A DNA stretch of 64,000 nt from Halohasta litorea (GTDB lineage Archaea > Halobacteriota > Halobacteria > Halobacteriales > Haloferacaceae), in the NCBI RefSeq assembly GCF_024494645.1, contig NZ_JANHDJ010000002.1, forward strand, positions 124,001 to 188,000, written 5' to 3'. Shown here piece by piece: positions 8,361-16,906 of the stretch; position 1 is the stretch's first letter; every line of letters starts with the position of its first letter. The notes under the pieces are model-generated. The model did not search any database, was not told the DNA's origin, and saw only the letters and a list, made by a program, of their open reading frames with translations. The translations under genes were made by a program, and so were the position numbers.

Positions 8361-9956
8361 CTACCGCAGCAGCGACCGGGCAGCCTTTTTAAGCCGACGC
8401 CCGGTCTGTCGCGCGATGCTGGCTCCTTCGACGACCCACCCCATCGGGAGTCGATCCGGCGGGGCCAGTGGGCCGACCCGCGAGGTCGCCACCGTTCGAG
8501 CCTCCAGATAGCGTTTGATCCCCTCGATCCCGTGGCGGCGGCCCAGCCCCGAGTCGCCGAACCCGCCCATCGGGGCGTCGACGGCTCCCCATCCCACCGC
8601 GAAGCCGTCGTTGACGCAGACGGTGCCGCAGTCGATCCGGTGGGCAACCCGCTGGCCACGCGCCCGGTCACCGGTCCAGACGCTCGCGTTGAGCCCGAAG
8701 GGGGAGTCGTTGGCGGCGTCGACCGCGGCATCGGTGCTCTCGACGGGCGTCACCGAGACGACGGGCCCGAAGGTCTCCTCGCAGGCGACCGTCGAATCGG
8801 GGTCGACGCCGGTGAGAATCGTCGGCTCGTAGCAGTAGGGCCCGACGTCGGGGCGATGTTGGCCGCCGGTGTGGACGGTCGCCCCCGCCTCGCGGGCCTC
8901 GTCGACCCGGCTCCGGACGCGATCCAGTTGGGCGGCGTCGATCAGCGAGCCGATCTCGGCGTCGTAATCGTAGTCGGTTCCGAGCGTCAGTTGGCGCGTC
9001 TCACGGACGAACGCTTCCAGGAACGGTTCGTAAACCGATTCGTCGACGTAGATCCGCTCGGCAGAGAGACAGAGCTGGCCCGCGTTCGAAAAACAGGCGG
9101 TGACCGCCCCGCGGGCAGCTTCGCTCACATCGGCGTCGTCCAGGACGACAAGCGGGTTTTTGCCCCCGAGTTCCAGCGAGCAGTCGATCAGGTTTCGCCC
9201 GGCGCGTTCGGCGACCGCCCGCCCGGTTTCGGTGCCGCCGGTGAAGGCGACGTAGTCGACCCGATCGATCAGCGCCGGGCCGACCACCTCGCCGTCGCCG
9301 GTGACGACCCGCAGTGTGTCGTCGGGAAGCCCCGCACGCTCCAGTAACTCGGCCAGAAAGAGGGTGGCGTACGGCGTCTTCTCGTCGGGTTTGAGCACGA
9401 CCGCGTTGCCCGCGACCAGCGCCGGAATCACGTCCGCCATCGAGAGGGTGACGGGGTAGTTCCACGGCGAGATGACGCCGACGACGCCGACCGGTTCGTA
9501 GCTCACCGTCGCGGTGGTGAGCAACGGAATTCCGCCGCCGCGTGGCTCGTCGGCGACCGCTTCGGGGCCACGATCGACAGCGTGTTCGCAGGCCGACGGC
9601 ACCGAAAACAATTCTTCGACGGCGGTCTGTCGGGATTTCCCGGTTTCGAGTTGGACGAGGTCCAGGAGTTTCGTTCGGTTCTCGACGACCAGGTCGCTGA
9701 AGCGGTCGATGACCGCGGCCCGCCGGTCGATCGGCGTTGCGGCCCACTCCGTTTGGGCCTCCCGGGCGGCCCCGACCGCGGCGTCGACGTCCGATTTCTC
9801 GCAGGCCGGAACGGTGCCGATCCGGTCAGTCGTCGCCGGGGCCTCGACGGCGATGGTCTCGCTGGCGGTCGATCGAACGCGACCGGCGAGTCGGTCGAGT
9901 CGGTCTCCGGTGAGCGATGTCTCCGCAAACGGCGCTGACGAACGGCCGGATGACAT
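8361..9956 (-). CDS. Aldehyde dehydrogenase, succinate-semialdehyde dehydrogenase type
   Basis: 531 residues. Motifs: SPWNYP (cofactor pocket), FTGGTETGR (Rossmann glycine loop), LELGGKNPLVVLDDADV (general-base Glu), NAGQLCLSAERIYV (catalytic Cys), and EETFGPVVSVTP. The FNAGQ-type variant and overall pattern fit NAD(P)-dependent succinate-semialdehyde or related aldehyde oxidation. A ~35-residue basic C-terminal tail (ARQTGRRLKKAARSLL) is longer than usual. Substrate is inferred by family only. Confidence 0.88.
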   Translation of the reverse strand: MSSGRSSAPFAETSLTGDRLDRLAGRVRSTASETIAVEAPATTDRIGTVPACEKSDVDAAVGAAREAQTEWAATPIDRRAAVIDRFSDLVVENRTKLLDLVQLETGKSRQTAVEELFSVPSACEHAVDRGPEAVADEPRGGGIPLLTTATVSYEPVGVVGVISPWNYPVTLSMADVIPALVAGNAVVLKPDEKTPYATLFLAELLERAGLPDDTLRVVTGDGEVVGPALIDRVDYVAFTGGTETGRAVAERAGRNLIDCSLELGGKNPLVVLDDADVSEAARGAVTACFSNAGQLCLSAERIYVDESVYEPFLEAFVRETRQLTLGTDYDYDAEIGSLIDAAQLDRVRSRVDEAREAGATVHTGGQHRPDVGPYCYEPTILTGVDPDSTVACEETFGPVVSVTPVESTDAAVDAANDSPFGLNASVWTGDRARGQRVAHRIDCGTVCVNDGFAVGWGAVDAPMGGFGDSGLGRRHGIEGIKRYLEARTVATSRVGPLAPPDRLPMGWVVEGASIARQTGRRLKKAARSLLR

Positions 9957-10010
9957 TACGCAGTCGTCGGCGGTGTCGATGTAAATAGCTGTGGCAGCGT
10001 CTCGCCCTGA

Positions 10011-10133
10011 TCACGGCCCATAGCTGAGATAGTATATCACGCCGATTCCGAGCAGGAAGATCAGCAGTGCGAACCCGCCGAGGGCGAACATGAGGGTGAG
10101 CCCGCCACCGCTGCCCGAGTTGTCGGAACTCAT
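10011..10133 (-). CDS. Small single-pass membrane protein (40 aa)
   Basis: MSSDNSGSGGGLTLMFALGG starts a 40-residue peptide whose residues ~12-37 form one transmembrane helix, ending YYLSYGP. A Ser/Gly-rich polar N-terminus precedes the helix. It lies 50 bases downstream of the ThuA-like gene on the same strand and could be in its operon. Function unknown. Confidence 0.6.
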   Translation of the reverse strand: MSSDNSGSGGGLTLMFALGGFALLIFLLGIGVIYYLSYGP

Positions 10134-10183
10134 TGGGGCCGATAGGGATGGCAGCCACTTAGCTGGTGTGCCGCAGGCCGTTC

Positions 10184-10924
10184 TCAGTGGACGGTCCGGT
10201 CGTCGCTCAGGTCGATCTCCTCGCGGGGTTCGTAGTTCCCGAAGGTCGGCTCGGGCCCCTCGCCCGGTGCGGCCCAGCGAACCCCGTTGACGAGCACCTG
10301 CTGGATGTCTTCGTTGTGGTAGACGGGATACGTCTCGTGGCCCGGCCGGAAATAAAAGACCCGACCGTTGCCGCGGCGGTAACAGCAGCCCGACCGAAAG
10401 ACCTCGCCGCCCTCGAACCACGAATTAAAGACGAGCGTGTCGGGCGCGGGGATATCGAACCGCTCGCCGTACATCTCGGCGTCGTCGATCTCGATGTACT
10501 CCTCGATCCCGTCGGCGATCGGGTGGCTCGGCTCGACGACCCAGAGCCGCTCGGTCTCGGCGGCCTCTCGCCATTTAAGTGAGCAGGAGGTCCCCATCAG
10601 CCGCTTAAATATCTTCGAGTAGTGGCCCGAATGCAGGACGAGCAGGCCCATTCCCTCCAGGACACGCTCGTGGACGCGGTCGACGATCTCCTCGCGGACC
10701 TCCTCGTGGGCCGCGTGGCCCCACCACGTTAGTACGTCGGTCGATTCGAGCACGTCCTCGGTGAGCCCGTGGTCGGGCTCATCGAGGGTTGCGGTTCGGG
10801 TGTCGAACCCGGCCGATTCGAGGGCGTCGGCGATGACGGTGTGGATGCCGTCGGGGTAGATTTCGGCGACGACATCGCTGTCGCGTTCGTGGCGGTACTC
10901 GTTCCAGACGGTGACGCTGGTCAT
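10184..10924 (-). CDS. ThuA-like domain protein
   Basis: 246 residues of the ThuA (trehalose utilization) type, a class-I-glutamine-amidotransferase-like fold. Motifs: [11 protein letters not shown] at the first strand, [28 protein letters not shown] and a C-terminal [13 protein letters not shown]. The canonical amidotransferase Cys is replaced by His (LHSGH), as is usual for ThuA. Family members occur in sugar metabolism, but no sugar gene is adjacent, so the role is open. Confidence 0.85.
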   Translation of the reverse strand: MTSVTVWNEYRHERDSDVVAEIYPDGIHTVIADALESAGFDTRTATLDEPDHGLTEDVLESTDVLTWWGHAAHEEVREEIVDRVHERVLEGMGLLVLHSGHYSKIFKRLMGTSCSLKWREAAETERLWVVEPSHPIADGIEEYIEIDDAEMYGERFDIPAPDTLVFNSWFEGGEVFRSGCCYRRGNGRVFYFRPGHETYPVYHNEDIQQVLVNGVRWAAPGEGPEPTFGNYEPREEIDLSDDRTVH

Positions 10925-11090
10925 ACGCCGTCGACGCTCGCCCGCCTCAAGAGTGGTTGTGTCGAGGTAGCTGTCCGATTGTCATCGATCACCGGTTCCG
11001 CCGGACAGTCACCCCAGCGACGGAACACAGCTAAATCCGCGGTGGCCCTAGGTGGACGTGTTCGACCGTCTCGATCGGTCGACCGGACCT

Positions 11091-11522
11091 ATGCCACGCT
11101 CATTCGTCGAAGTGAACGTCCTGCTCCCGATCGCCGACGAGGAGGACGCCGAAAACACCTGCGAGGCCGTCGTTCCGTATCTGGCGGGCAAGGACTGCCG
11201 CGTGTTCGTCATCCACGTCGTCAAGCAGAAACGGCGGAACGCCGACACCGAGGCGGTCGAAGCCCGCGCCGAGACCGTCTTCGAGCGGACAACTGCCTGT
11301 TTCGACGCGGTCGGGATTCCGACGACCGGCGAGATCTGGTACGGCACCGATATCAGTGAGACGATCCTGGATGCCGCGGCCGAACACGCCGCCGACTCGA
11401 TCGTGTTGACGCCACGCAAAAAGTCGGTGTGGCGACGGCTGCTCTCGGAGAACGTCATCGGCCAGCTCGCGAGAAAAGTCGATCAACCGCTGATCGTGCT
11501 CCCGACCGAAGCCGCCGACTAA
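11091..11522 (+). CDS. Universal stress protein-like
   Basis: 143 residues from MPRSFVEVNVLLPI; the ATG at 11091 places the first strand at the N-terminus. The Usp pattern is present (CRVFVIHVVKQ; AADSIVLTPRKKS; QPLIVLPTE), but the ATP-binding glycines are replaced (TPRKKSVWRRLLSENV), so nucleotide binding is unlikely by the usual mode. Stands alone, convergent with cobT. Confidence 0.82.
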   Translation: MPRSFVEVNVLLPIADEEDAENTCEAVVPYLAGKDCRVFVIHVVKQKRRNADTEAVEARAETVFERTTACFDAVGIPTTGEIWYGTDISETILDAAAEHAADSIVLTPRKKSVWRRLLSENVIGQLARKVDQPLIVLPTEAAD

Positions 11523-11560
11523 CGCATTGTCCATCGGGACCGAGCCGTCGTAGTCACTGC

Positions 11561-12616
11561 CTACTCGCCATCGAGTCCCGCCTTGGCGAACGTCGACATC
11601 CCGTTGTGGGCCGCACATGCCGCCCGGTAGACGCCGACGGCGATTGCCGCGCCGGTTCCCTCGCCGAGTCGCATTCCGTACTCGAAACACGGCTCCAGAT
11701 CCAGCGCGTTCAACTGCGCCTCGTGGCCGGGTTCGACCGACTCGTGTGATCCCAGCAGGTAGTCGGTCACTCGCGGCTCGATTTCGGCCGCGAGGAGCGC
11801 TGCGGCTCCGGCGATGAAACCGTCGACGACGACTGGCGTCCGTCGACTGGCGGCTTCGAGGGTGAGGCCGACTAGTCCGGCGATCTCGAAGCCGCCGACC
11901 GACCGGAGGACCGCAACCGGATCGGTCCGATCGGGGTCGATCGTCTCGATGGCCCGCTCGATCACCGCGACCTTCCTCGCTTTGGTTTCCTCATCGATGC
12001 CGGTTCCGTGGCCCGTGACCGCACTGACTGGGGTGTCGGTCAGCAGCGCGGTAATCGCCGCGCTGGATGTCGTGTTGCCGATTCCCATCTCACCGAGGCC
12101 GATCAGACTTGCCTCGGAAGCGTGTTCCTCGACAACTGACCGACCGGCCGCGATCGCGGTCAGTGCCTGCTCGCGGCGCATCGCTGGCTCCGCGGCGATG
12201 TTGGCCGTCCCGTCGGCGATGGAGTGGTCGACGACGCTTTCGGGAACCTCGCCCGCAACGCCCATGTCGACGATGACGTTTTCGATCCCCTCCGCATCGC
12301 AGAGCGCGCTGACCGCCGCGCCGCCGTCACAGAAGTTGGCGACCATCGCCGCGGTGATCGATTGGGGGTAAGCGCTGACGCCCTCGGCGACGACCCCGTG
12401 GTCGGCGGCCATCGTCACGACGACCGCGGGGTCGACCGTCGGCTCGGTCGTCGATTGCATGGCCGCGATCTCGGCGGCCATCGTCTCCAACCGCCCGAGA
12501 CTTCCCGGTGGTTTGGTGAGTTCGGCCTGTCTGTCGCGTGCCGTCTGGCGGGCCTCGTCGTCCAGGAGCGGAATCGATACGTCGAGCGGGTCGGCCGTCG
12601 TGGAATCGCCGCTCAT
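11561..12616 (-). CDS. cobT: Nicotinate-nucleotide-dimethylbenzimidazole phosphoribosyltransferase family (CobT)
   Basis: 351 residues, the normal CobT length. Signature segments: KPPGSLGRLE near the N-terminus, MAADHGVVAEGVSAYPQ, NFCDGGAAVSALC, GEMGIGNTTSSAAI and RLGEGTGAAIAV, whose Glu corresponds to the catalytic base. The enzyme activates the lower-ligand base for cobamide assembly. The start overlaps the stop of the upstream acidic protein by 4 bases (12613-12616), indicating translational coupling. No other cob/cbi gene is nearby. Confidence 0.93.
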   Translation of the reverse strand: MSGDSTTADPLDVSIPLLDDEARQTARDRQAELTKPPGSLGRLETMAAEIAAMQSTTEPTVDPAVVVTMAADHGVVAEGVSAYPQSITAAMVANFCDGGAAVSALCDAEGIENVIVDMGVAGEVPESVVDHSIADGTANIAAEPAMRREQALTAIAAGRSVVEEHASEASLIGLGEMGIGNTTSSAAITALLTDTPVSAVTGHGTGIDEETKARKVAVIERAIETIDPDRTDPVAVLRSVGGFEIAGLVGLTLEAASRRTPVVVDGFIAGAAALLAAEIEPRVTDYLLGSHESVEPGHEAQLNALDLEPCFEYGMRLGEGTGAAIAVGVYRAACAAHNGMSTFAKAGLDGE

Positions 12617-13074
12617 TCACCGAAATCCGGCAGGTCGTCGGGGGCCTCGTACTCCGTCTCCCAGTCGATGTAGGAGTCGAGCAGCACGTCACAGACCTCC
12701 TGGCCGAGTTCGGTCAAACTCGCGTTGATCGACGAGACCGTCGACCAACTGTCGAGCTCCGGGTGGAGATCCCGCTCTTTCCAGTCTTCGGGCAGTCCCG
12801 GCGCGTGGTAGCCGACGCGCTCGGCGAAGGAATCCCAGAAGAAATCGAACCGCGAGAGGAGGTCGAGGTCGAGGACGATCCGGTAGGCGTCCTCGTCGAG
12901 GTTGGTGTCGGCGGCCCACGCAGTGAAGGCCTCGTCCCACGCGCCCTCCTGGAGGAAGTCCTCGATTTCGGCTCGCTTGTAGTCGGTGTCGCCGACCACC
13001 TCGGCGTCGTCGTACTCGTTGGGGTCGACCGCCTCCAGTGTGGGCGGCTCGGGGGTGTCGACATCTAAGCTCAT
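12613..13074 (-). CDS. Conserved haloarchaeal acidic protein upstream of cobT
   Basis: 153 residues, very acidic, with no membrane segment or metal motif. A middle segment DYKRAEIEDFLQEGAWDEAF and LDLLSRFDFFWDSFAERVGYHAPGL look conserved and helical. ATG at 13074. Its stop overlaps the cobT start in an ATGA, so the two are probably translated together; a link to cobamide metabolism is inference from that coupling only. Confidence 0.72.
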   Translation of the reverse strand: MSLDVDTPEPPTLEAVDPNEYDDAEVVGDTDYKRAEIEDFLQEGAWDEAFTAWAADTNLDEDAYRIVLDLDLLSRFDFFWDSFAERVGYHAPGLPEDWKERDLHPELDSWSTVSSINASLTELGQEVCDVLLDSYIDWETEYEAPDDLPDFGE

Positions 13075-13160
13075 ACCCTCACTCGCCGTGCTGGCAGAAT
13101 AATCGTGTCGGCTTGCGCAACCGAGCGACGAGCGACGAGCGACGCGCCGACGCTGACATG

Positions 13161-13616
13161 CTACTGGTCCGCAGTTGTCCCATCGCCTCGTGGCTCGCCG
13201 AGGAGCCCATACCGGGTGCGGTACAGCAACTGACCGAGACACCTACCGAGATCGTAATTAAACCTCGATCCGGGTGATTGACCGACGATGCGCCGCTGGA
13301 CTGCAATCTGTGCGACAGCTACGACTAGCTGTGTTCGTCGTGACTGTCGAATACCCCACAGATCGTAATCGTAGACGATCTCATAGAGCACTGATTTGAC
13401 GAACCCAATACTGAGATGTGTCGGCGACAGCGAGGCGGTCAACCCGCTTTGGGAGGCCCCTGCCCACAGCGCCGTTGTCGGGCTGTCCTCCGGTGTCAGA
13501 TCCTCGCGGTCGACATCCACGTACTGTTTCGCTTTGTATCGAAAAAAGCCATAAAACAGCAGTTGGACCGCACTCATCAGCCACCGGTATCGCGCCTTCG
13601 TTCGCCAGGAGGCCAT
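13161..13616 (-). CDS. Uncharacterised protein with a hydrophobic N-terminal segment
   Basis: 151 residues from MASWRTKARYRWLMSAVQLL; an upstream ATG seven codons earlier is also possible. One hydrophobic N-terminal helix (~13-26), then a positively charged body (VKSVLYEIVYDYDLWGIRQ, RRTQLVVAVAQIAVQRRIV). It is much less acidic than its neighbours, which is unusual for a haloarchaeal protein. Function unknown. Confidence 0.5.
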   Translation of the reverse strand: MASWRTKARYRWLMSAVQLLFYGFFRYKAKQYVDVDREDLTPEDSPTTALWAGASQSGLTASLSPTHLSIGFVKSVLYEIVYDYDLWGIRQSRRTQLVVAVAQIAVQRRIVGQSPGSRFNYDLGRCLGQLLYRTRYGLLGEPRGDGTTADQ

Positions 13617-13681
13617 ATGGTCTGTATGGGAAACCACAACTAAACCAGTTTCCCGAACACGAACCTCACCCGGTAGTAGAT

Positions 13682-14359
13682 CTACACGCGGAAGCCGGTC
13701 AGCACGTCCGCGCCGTCGGTGCCGCCGACATCCGGCAGCGTCGCCCGCTCGGGGTGGGGCATCAACACGGCGACCGAGTCGTCGTCGCCGAGGATACCTG
13801 CGACGTTGCCGGTCGACCCGTTGGGGTTGGCCTCGTCAGTGAGGTTTCCGTCGGCATCGCAGTACCGGAAGAGGATCTGGTCGTTGGCTTCGAGCTCGTC
13901 GTAGCGCTCGTCAGTGATCTCGAAGCGACCCTCGCCGTGGGCGATGGGGACTTCGATCACGTCGCCCTCGTCGAACTCCTCGGTCCACGGCGTATCGGCG
14001 TTTTCGACCCGGAGGTGGACGTGTTCGCACTGGAAGCGCGCGCTCTTGTTAGTCGTGAACGCCCCAGCGGTGAGCCCCGACTCCGAGCCGACCTGTGCGC
14101 CGTTGCAGACGCCGAGGACGGGCACGCCGTCGTCGGCAGCTTCCCGGACTTCGGCCATGATCGGCGAGCGGGCGGCCATCGCGCCAGCGCGGAGATAGTC
14201 GCCGTAGGAGAAGCCACCGGGGAGCATGATGCCCGTGGTATCCTCCGGCAAGCCGTCCTCGTGCCAGACACGCTCGGCGTCGATACCGAGATAGTTCAGC
14301 GCCCGTACCGCATCCCGGTCGCAGTTCGAGCCGCCGAACTGGATGACGGCGACCGTCAT
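13682..14359 (-). CDS. purQ: Phosphoribosylformylglycinamidine synthase, glutaminase subunit PurQ
   Basis: 225 residues of class-I amidotransferase: PGGFSYGDYLRAGAMAA, nucleophile elbow VLGVCNGAQVGSESGL (Cys) and MPHPERATLPD (catalytic His-x-Glu). PurQ hydrolyses glutamine and channels ammonia to PurL within the PurS/PurQ/PurL complex for the FGAR to FGAM step. Its ATG overlaps the purS stop by 4 bases. No purL is in the window. Confidence 0.95.
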   Translation of the reverse strand: MTVAVIQFGGSNCDRDAVRALNYLGIDAERVWHEDGLPEDTTGIMLPGGFSYGDYLRAGAMAARSPIMAEVREAADDGVPVLGVCNGAQVGSESGLTAGAFTTNKSARFQCEHVHLRVENADTPWTEEFDEGDVIEVPIAHGEGRFEITDERYDELEANDQILFRYCDADGNLTDEANPNGSTGNVAGILGDDDSVAVLMPHPERATLPDVGGTDGADVLTGFRV

Positions 14360-14619
14360 TGGGCCGCAGCGGCCTCCACGACCGAGACCTCGTAGTCGTG
14401 AATCGTGGGATTGGCCAGTAGGCGTTCGGCCATCTCGTCGGCGCGGGCTTCGGCCTCGTCGGCCCCGTCGGCCTCGAGGTCGATCTCGTAGCGGTCGGCC
14501 GACCGGAGCGCAGAGAGCTCGAAGCCCAGTCGGTCGAGAGCCTGTTTCGTCGTCTCGGCTTCCGGATCGAGCACGCCGTGTTTCAACCGAACGGTGACGG
14601 TCGCGGTGTAGGCAGTCAT
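14356..14619 (-). CDS. purS: Phosphoribosylformylglycinamidine synthase subunit PurS
   Basis: 87 residues: MTAYTATVTVRLKHGVLDPE, then TKQALDRLGFELSALRSADR and NPTIHDYEV, the full PurS fold of ~80 residues. PurS bridges PurQ and PurL. The ATG at 14619 gives standard length; longer in-frame starts add unrelated sequence. Operon purS-purQ by ATGA overlap. Confidence 0.95.
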   Translation of the reverse strand: MTAYTATVTVRLKHGVLDPEAETTKQALDRLGFELSALRSADRYEIDLEADGADEAEARADEMAERLLANPTIHDYEVSVVEAAAAQ

Positions 14620-14754
14620 AGCTGAGGCTGGGCGAGCGTGGTCAAAAGCTCTTTTGGAACCCGAGCGTTCGGGCACGTTCGTGGATATCTCCCATAGCTA
14701 GCTGACACTCTCCGGATGGACACGTTTTTGGCTTCGGGTAGCTATCGGCCGGTA

Positions 14755-14793
14755 ATGACCGCACTCGACAGCGGCGTGGAGGTGTCGCCATGA
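14755..14793 (+). CDS. Candidate 12-residue leader peptide upstream of purU
   Basis: ATG at 14755 opens MTALDSGVEVSP followed by TGA, whose bases overlap the purU ATG as ATGA. Inside the leader frame is a strong Shine-Dalgarno ggaggtg (14779-14785), 4 bases before the purU ATG. This combination means ribosomes translating the leader would arrive exactly at the purU start. Existence of the ORF is seen; its translation and any regulatory role are inference. Confidence 0.4.
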   Translation: MTALDSGVEVSP

Positions 14794-15758
14794 CGACCGA
14801 ACTCACCGAGATCACGGTTATCGGCGGCGACAAGACCGGACTGATCGCGAGAGTCACCACCCTGCTTTTCGAGCGCGGAATCAACATCGAGGACCTCGAT
14901 CAGGCGGTTCGAGATGGGTTGTTCCGGATGTCGATGCGCGTCGACACGGGTGAGATGGAGACTGACCCCGACGAGCTCCGTGAGGCACTGTCCGACCTCG
15001 GCCGCGAACTCGGCGTCGAGATTCAGGTCCGGTTCCCCAGTGACCGCGAAACCCGCCGGATCGCCGTCTGTGTCACCAAGGAGTCCCACTGTCTCGAATC
15101 GCTCCTGGATGCTTCGGATGCCGGTGAACTCGACGTGGAGATCGCGGCGGTTATCAGCAACCGCGGCACCCTCCGCGAACTCGCCGAGGCCCACGACGTG
15201 CCGTTCTACGACGTGGGCGACGGCAAGGGCTCGCCCGACGAGGACCGGATGCTCGACATCCTGGCCGAACACGACGTCGACCTCATCGTCCTCGCGCGGT
15301 ACATGCGCATCCTCGGCCCGAAGATCGTCTTCCGCTACGAGGACCGCATTATCAACATCCACCCCTCCCTCCTGCCTGCCTTCCCCGGCGCGGCGGCCTA
15401 CCGCCAAGCGAAAGAGGAGGGCGTCCGGATCGCGGGCGTCACCGCCCACTACGTGACGACCGATCTCGATCAGGGGCCCATCATCACCCAACGCGCGTTT
15501 GATGTACCGGACGATGCACTTATCGACGAGATCAAGGCCCGCGGCCAGCCGCTGGAAGCCGAGGCCCTGCTTGAGGCGGTCGAACTCCACCTTGACGATG
15601 CGGTCTCGGTCCACCGCGGCCGGACGAGCCTTCGGGACGAGGCCGATCCCACCGACTACCAGCTCGGGCTCTCCGAGAAAGCCCAGGAGGCCAATCCGAA
15701 AGAACCAGTCGACGGCGACCTCGAAAAACGTGATGCGCCGACTGTAGCAGACGATTAA
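14790..15758 (+). CDS. purU: ACT-domain formyltransferase, formyltetrahydrofolate deformylase type
   Basis: 322 residues. An N-terminal ACT domain (~1-85: TVIGGDKTGLIARVTTLLFE) is followed by a GART-type formyltransferase domain with LARYMRIL, NIHPSLLPAFPGAAAY and TAHYVTTDLDQGPII, containing the Asn/His/Asp catalytic set. The domain order is that of PurU, which cleaves 10-formyl-THF to formate, but the NIHPSLLPAFPG core is closer to PurN glycinamide ribonucleotide transformylases. A ~40-residue C-terminal extension is extra. It is divergent from purS-purQ and convergent with purC. Confidence 0.85.
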   Translation: MTTELTEITVIGGDKTGLIARVTTLLFERGINIEDLDQAVRDGLFRMSMRVDTGEMETDPDELREALSDLGRELGVEIQVRFPSDRETRRIAVCVTKESHCLESLLDASDAGELDVEIAAVISNRGTLRELAEAHDVPFYDVGDGKGSPDEDRMLDILAEHDVDLIVLARYMRILGPKIVFRYEDRIINIHPSLLPAFPGAAAYRQAKEEGVRIAGVTAHYVTTDLDQGPIITQRAFDVPDDALIDEIKARGQPLEAEALLEAVELHLDDAVSVHRGRTSLRDEADPTDYQLGLSEKAQEANPKEPVDGDLEKRDAPTVADD

Positions 15759-15764
15759 CGAATC

Positions 15765-15797
15765 GTAGCCGACGACTAACGCGGGTTCTTTTTAAAT
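15765..15797 (+). terminator. T-run terminator between convergent purU and purC
   Basis: The 33 bases between the two convergent stops contain ggttctttttaaata, a T-rich run suited to archaeal termination of purU transcripts. Just upstream is a short near-direct repeat, gacgattaacg / gacgactaacg. Confidence 0.5.
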
Positions 15798-16814
15798 ATC
15801 AGTCAGTCGGTCGACCGCCTCATCGACCGACGGTACGTCGAACCACTCGGTTTCGGTGTAGGAGTTCGCTCCCGCAGCGTACATCTCCGAGACGGCCGTG
15901 ACTACCTCGTCCGGCAGGCCGATGGGGTCGACCGCACACAACTGTCGCCAGTCGGCGATGTCGGCGTCGGCTACGTCGGCTTTGGCCGCCGAAACGGCCT
16001 CGACCCAGTCGGGCTGTTCGCGTTTGTAGTACTGTCGGATGACTTCCTTAGAGAGCTGGTGGCCGCCGTAGGAAAACCGGTTCTCGTCGAACGTACCGAC
16101 GACATCCGCGACGGCGACAGTTCCATTATAAAACAGGCATTCGATCTTACCGTCTTCGTGGCTGAAGCCGACAGACTCGGCGTGGTCGGTGATGATCTCG
16201 TTGACCCGCAGGGCGACCGATTCGAGTTCGGCAATCGAGGCCGTTCCGGCGATCCGGTCGGCCTCTTCCCGGGAGAGATACCGGTCCTGTTCCTCGTATT
16301 TCGTCGAGAACTCGACGACCGGCTCGGGGAGGTCGACCGGTTCGTCGGGCCACGCATCCAGATCGAGTCCGTAATCGTGCGGTTCGCCACGCTTGCGGAG
16401 GCTGGAGCCGACCGGGACGGTGTTGCGGAAGACGACCTCAAGCGGAATGAGGAAGTTCTCGGCGGCGGCTTCGTGGTAGCTCTCGTAGTCGTAGCCCGCC
16501 TCACTGTCGTATGGGAGATCCGGCACCTGCGTGAGTTCGATCGCCATCTCGGTCGGTGGCTCCGAACAGTCCGCAAGATCGACTACATCCCCATCGTCGA
16601 CAACGCCGCGGTAGTGTGTCGGAACACCTTGTTCTTTCAACAGTTCAAAATTGAACGCGCCCATCGTACAGAGGCTCGCGCCTTTGTGTGGGATGGCGTC
16701 GGGCATCTGCCCCCAGTCGAAGACGGAGTAGGCGTCGGTGAAGACGAACCGCCCCGCACCGAGTTCGGTGTCGGTCGGCTCGCTGTCGACGCGGAACTCC
16801 TTGACGCTCGTCAT
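15792..16814 (-). CDS. purC: Phosphoribosylaminoimidazole-succinocarboxamide synthase
   Basis: 340 residues, longer than the ~240-residue bacterial enzyme. SAICAR-synthetase features: RFVFTDAYSVFDWGQMPDAI (substrate loop), FNFELLKEQGVPTHY, PLEVVFRNTVPVGSSLRKRG and FSYGGHQLSKEVIRQYY. It condenses CAIR with aspartate. Clusters with purS-purQ and purU; purK-purE, which supply CAIR, lie ~35 kb away. Confidence 0.92.
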   Translation of the reverse strand: MTSVKEFRVDSEPTDTELGAGRFVFTDAYSVFDWGQMPDAIPHKGASLCTMGAFNFELLKEQGVPTHYRGVVDDGDVVDLADCSEPPTEMAIELTQVPDLPYDSEAGYDYESYHEAAAENFLIPLEVVFRNTVPVGSSLRKRGEPHDYGLDLDAWPDEPVDLPEPVVEFSTKYEEQDRYLSREEADRIAGTASIAELESVALRVNEIITDHAESVGFSHEDGKIECLFYNGTVAVADVVGTFDENRFSYGGHQLSKEVIRQYYKREQPDWVEAVSAAKADVADADIADWRQLCAVDPIGLPDEVVTAVSEMYAAGANSYTETEWFDVPSVDEAVDRLTDI

Positions 16815-16877
16815 GCTCGTATCGCCGACTGCCGCCCGTATGAATCTTTCAGTTCCGCGTCTCCGGTGACCGACCTC

Positions 16878-16885
16878 TTTTTAAT
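16878..16885 (+). promoter_or_regulatory. TATA element of cofH
   Basis: tttttaat centred ~25 bases before the ATG at 16907 gives a leaderless transcript. Confidence 0.6.
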
Positions 16886-16906
16886 TGGGACCGTCAACCT
16901 CCACTA

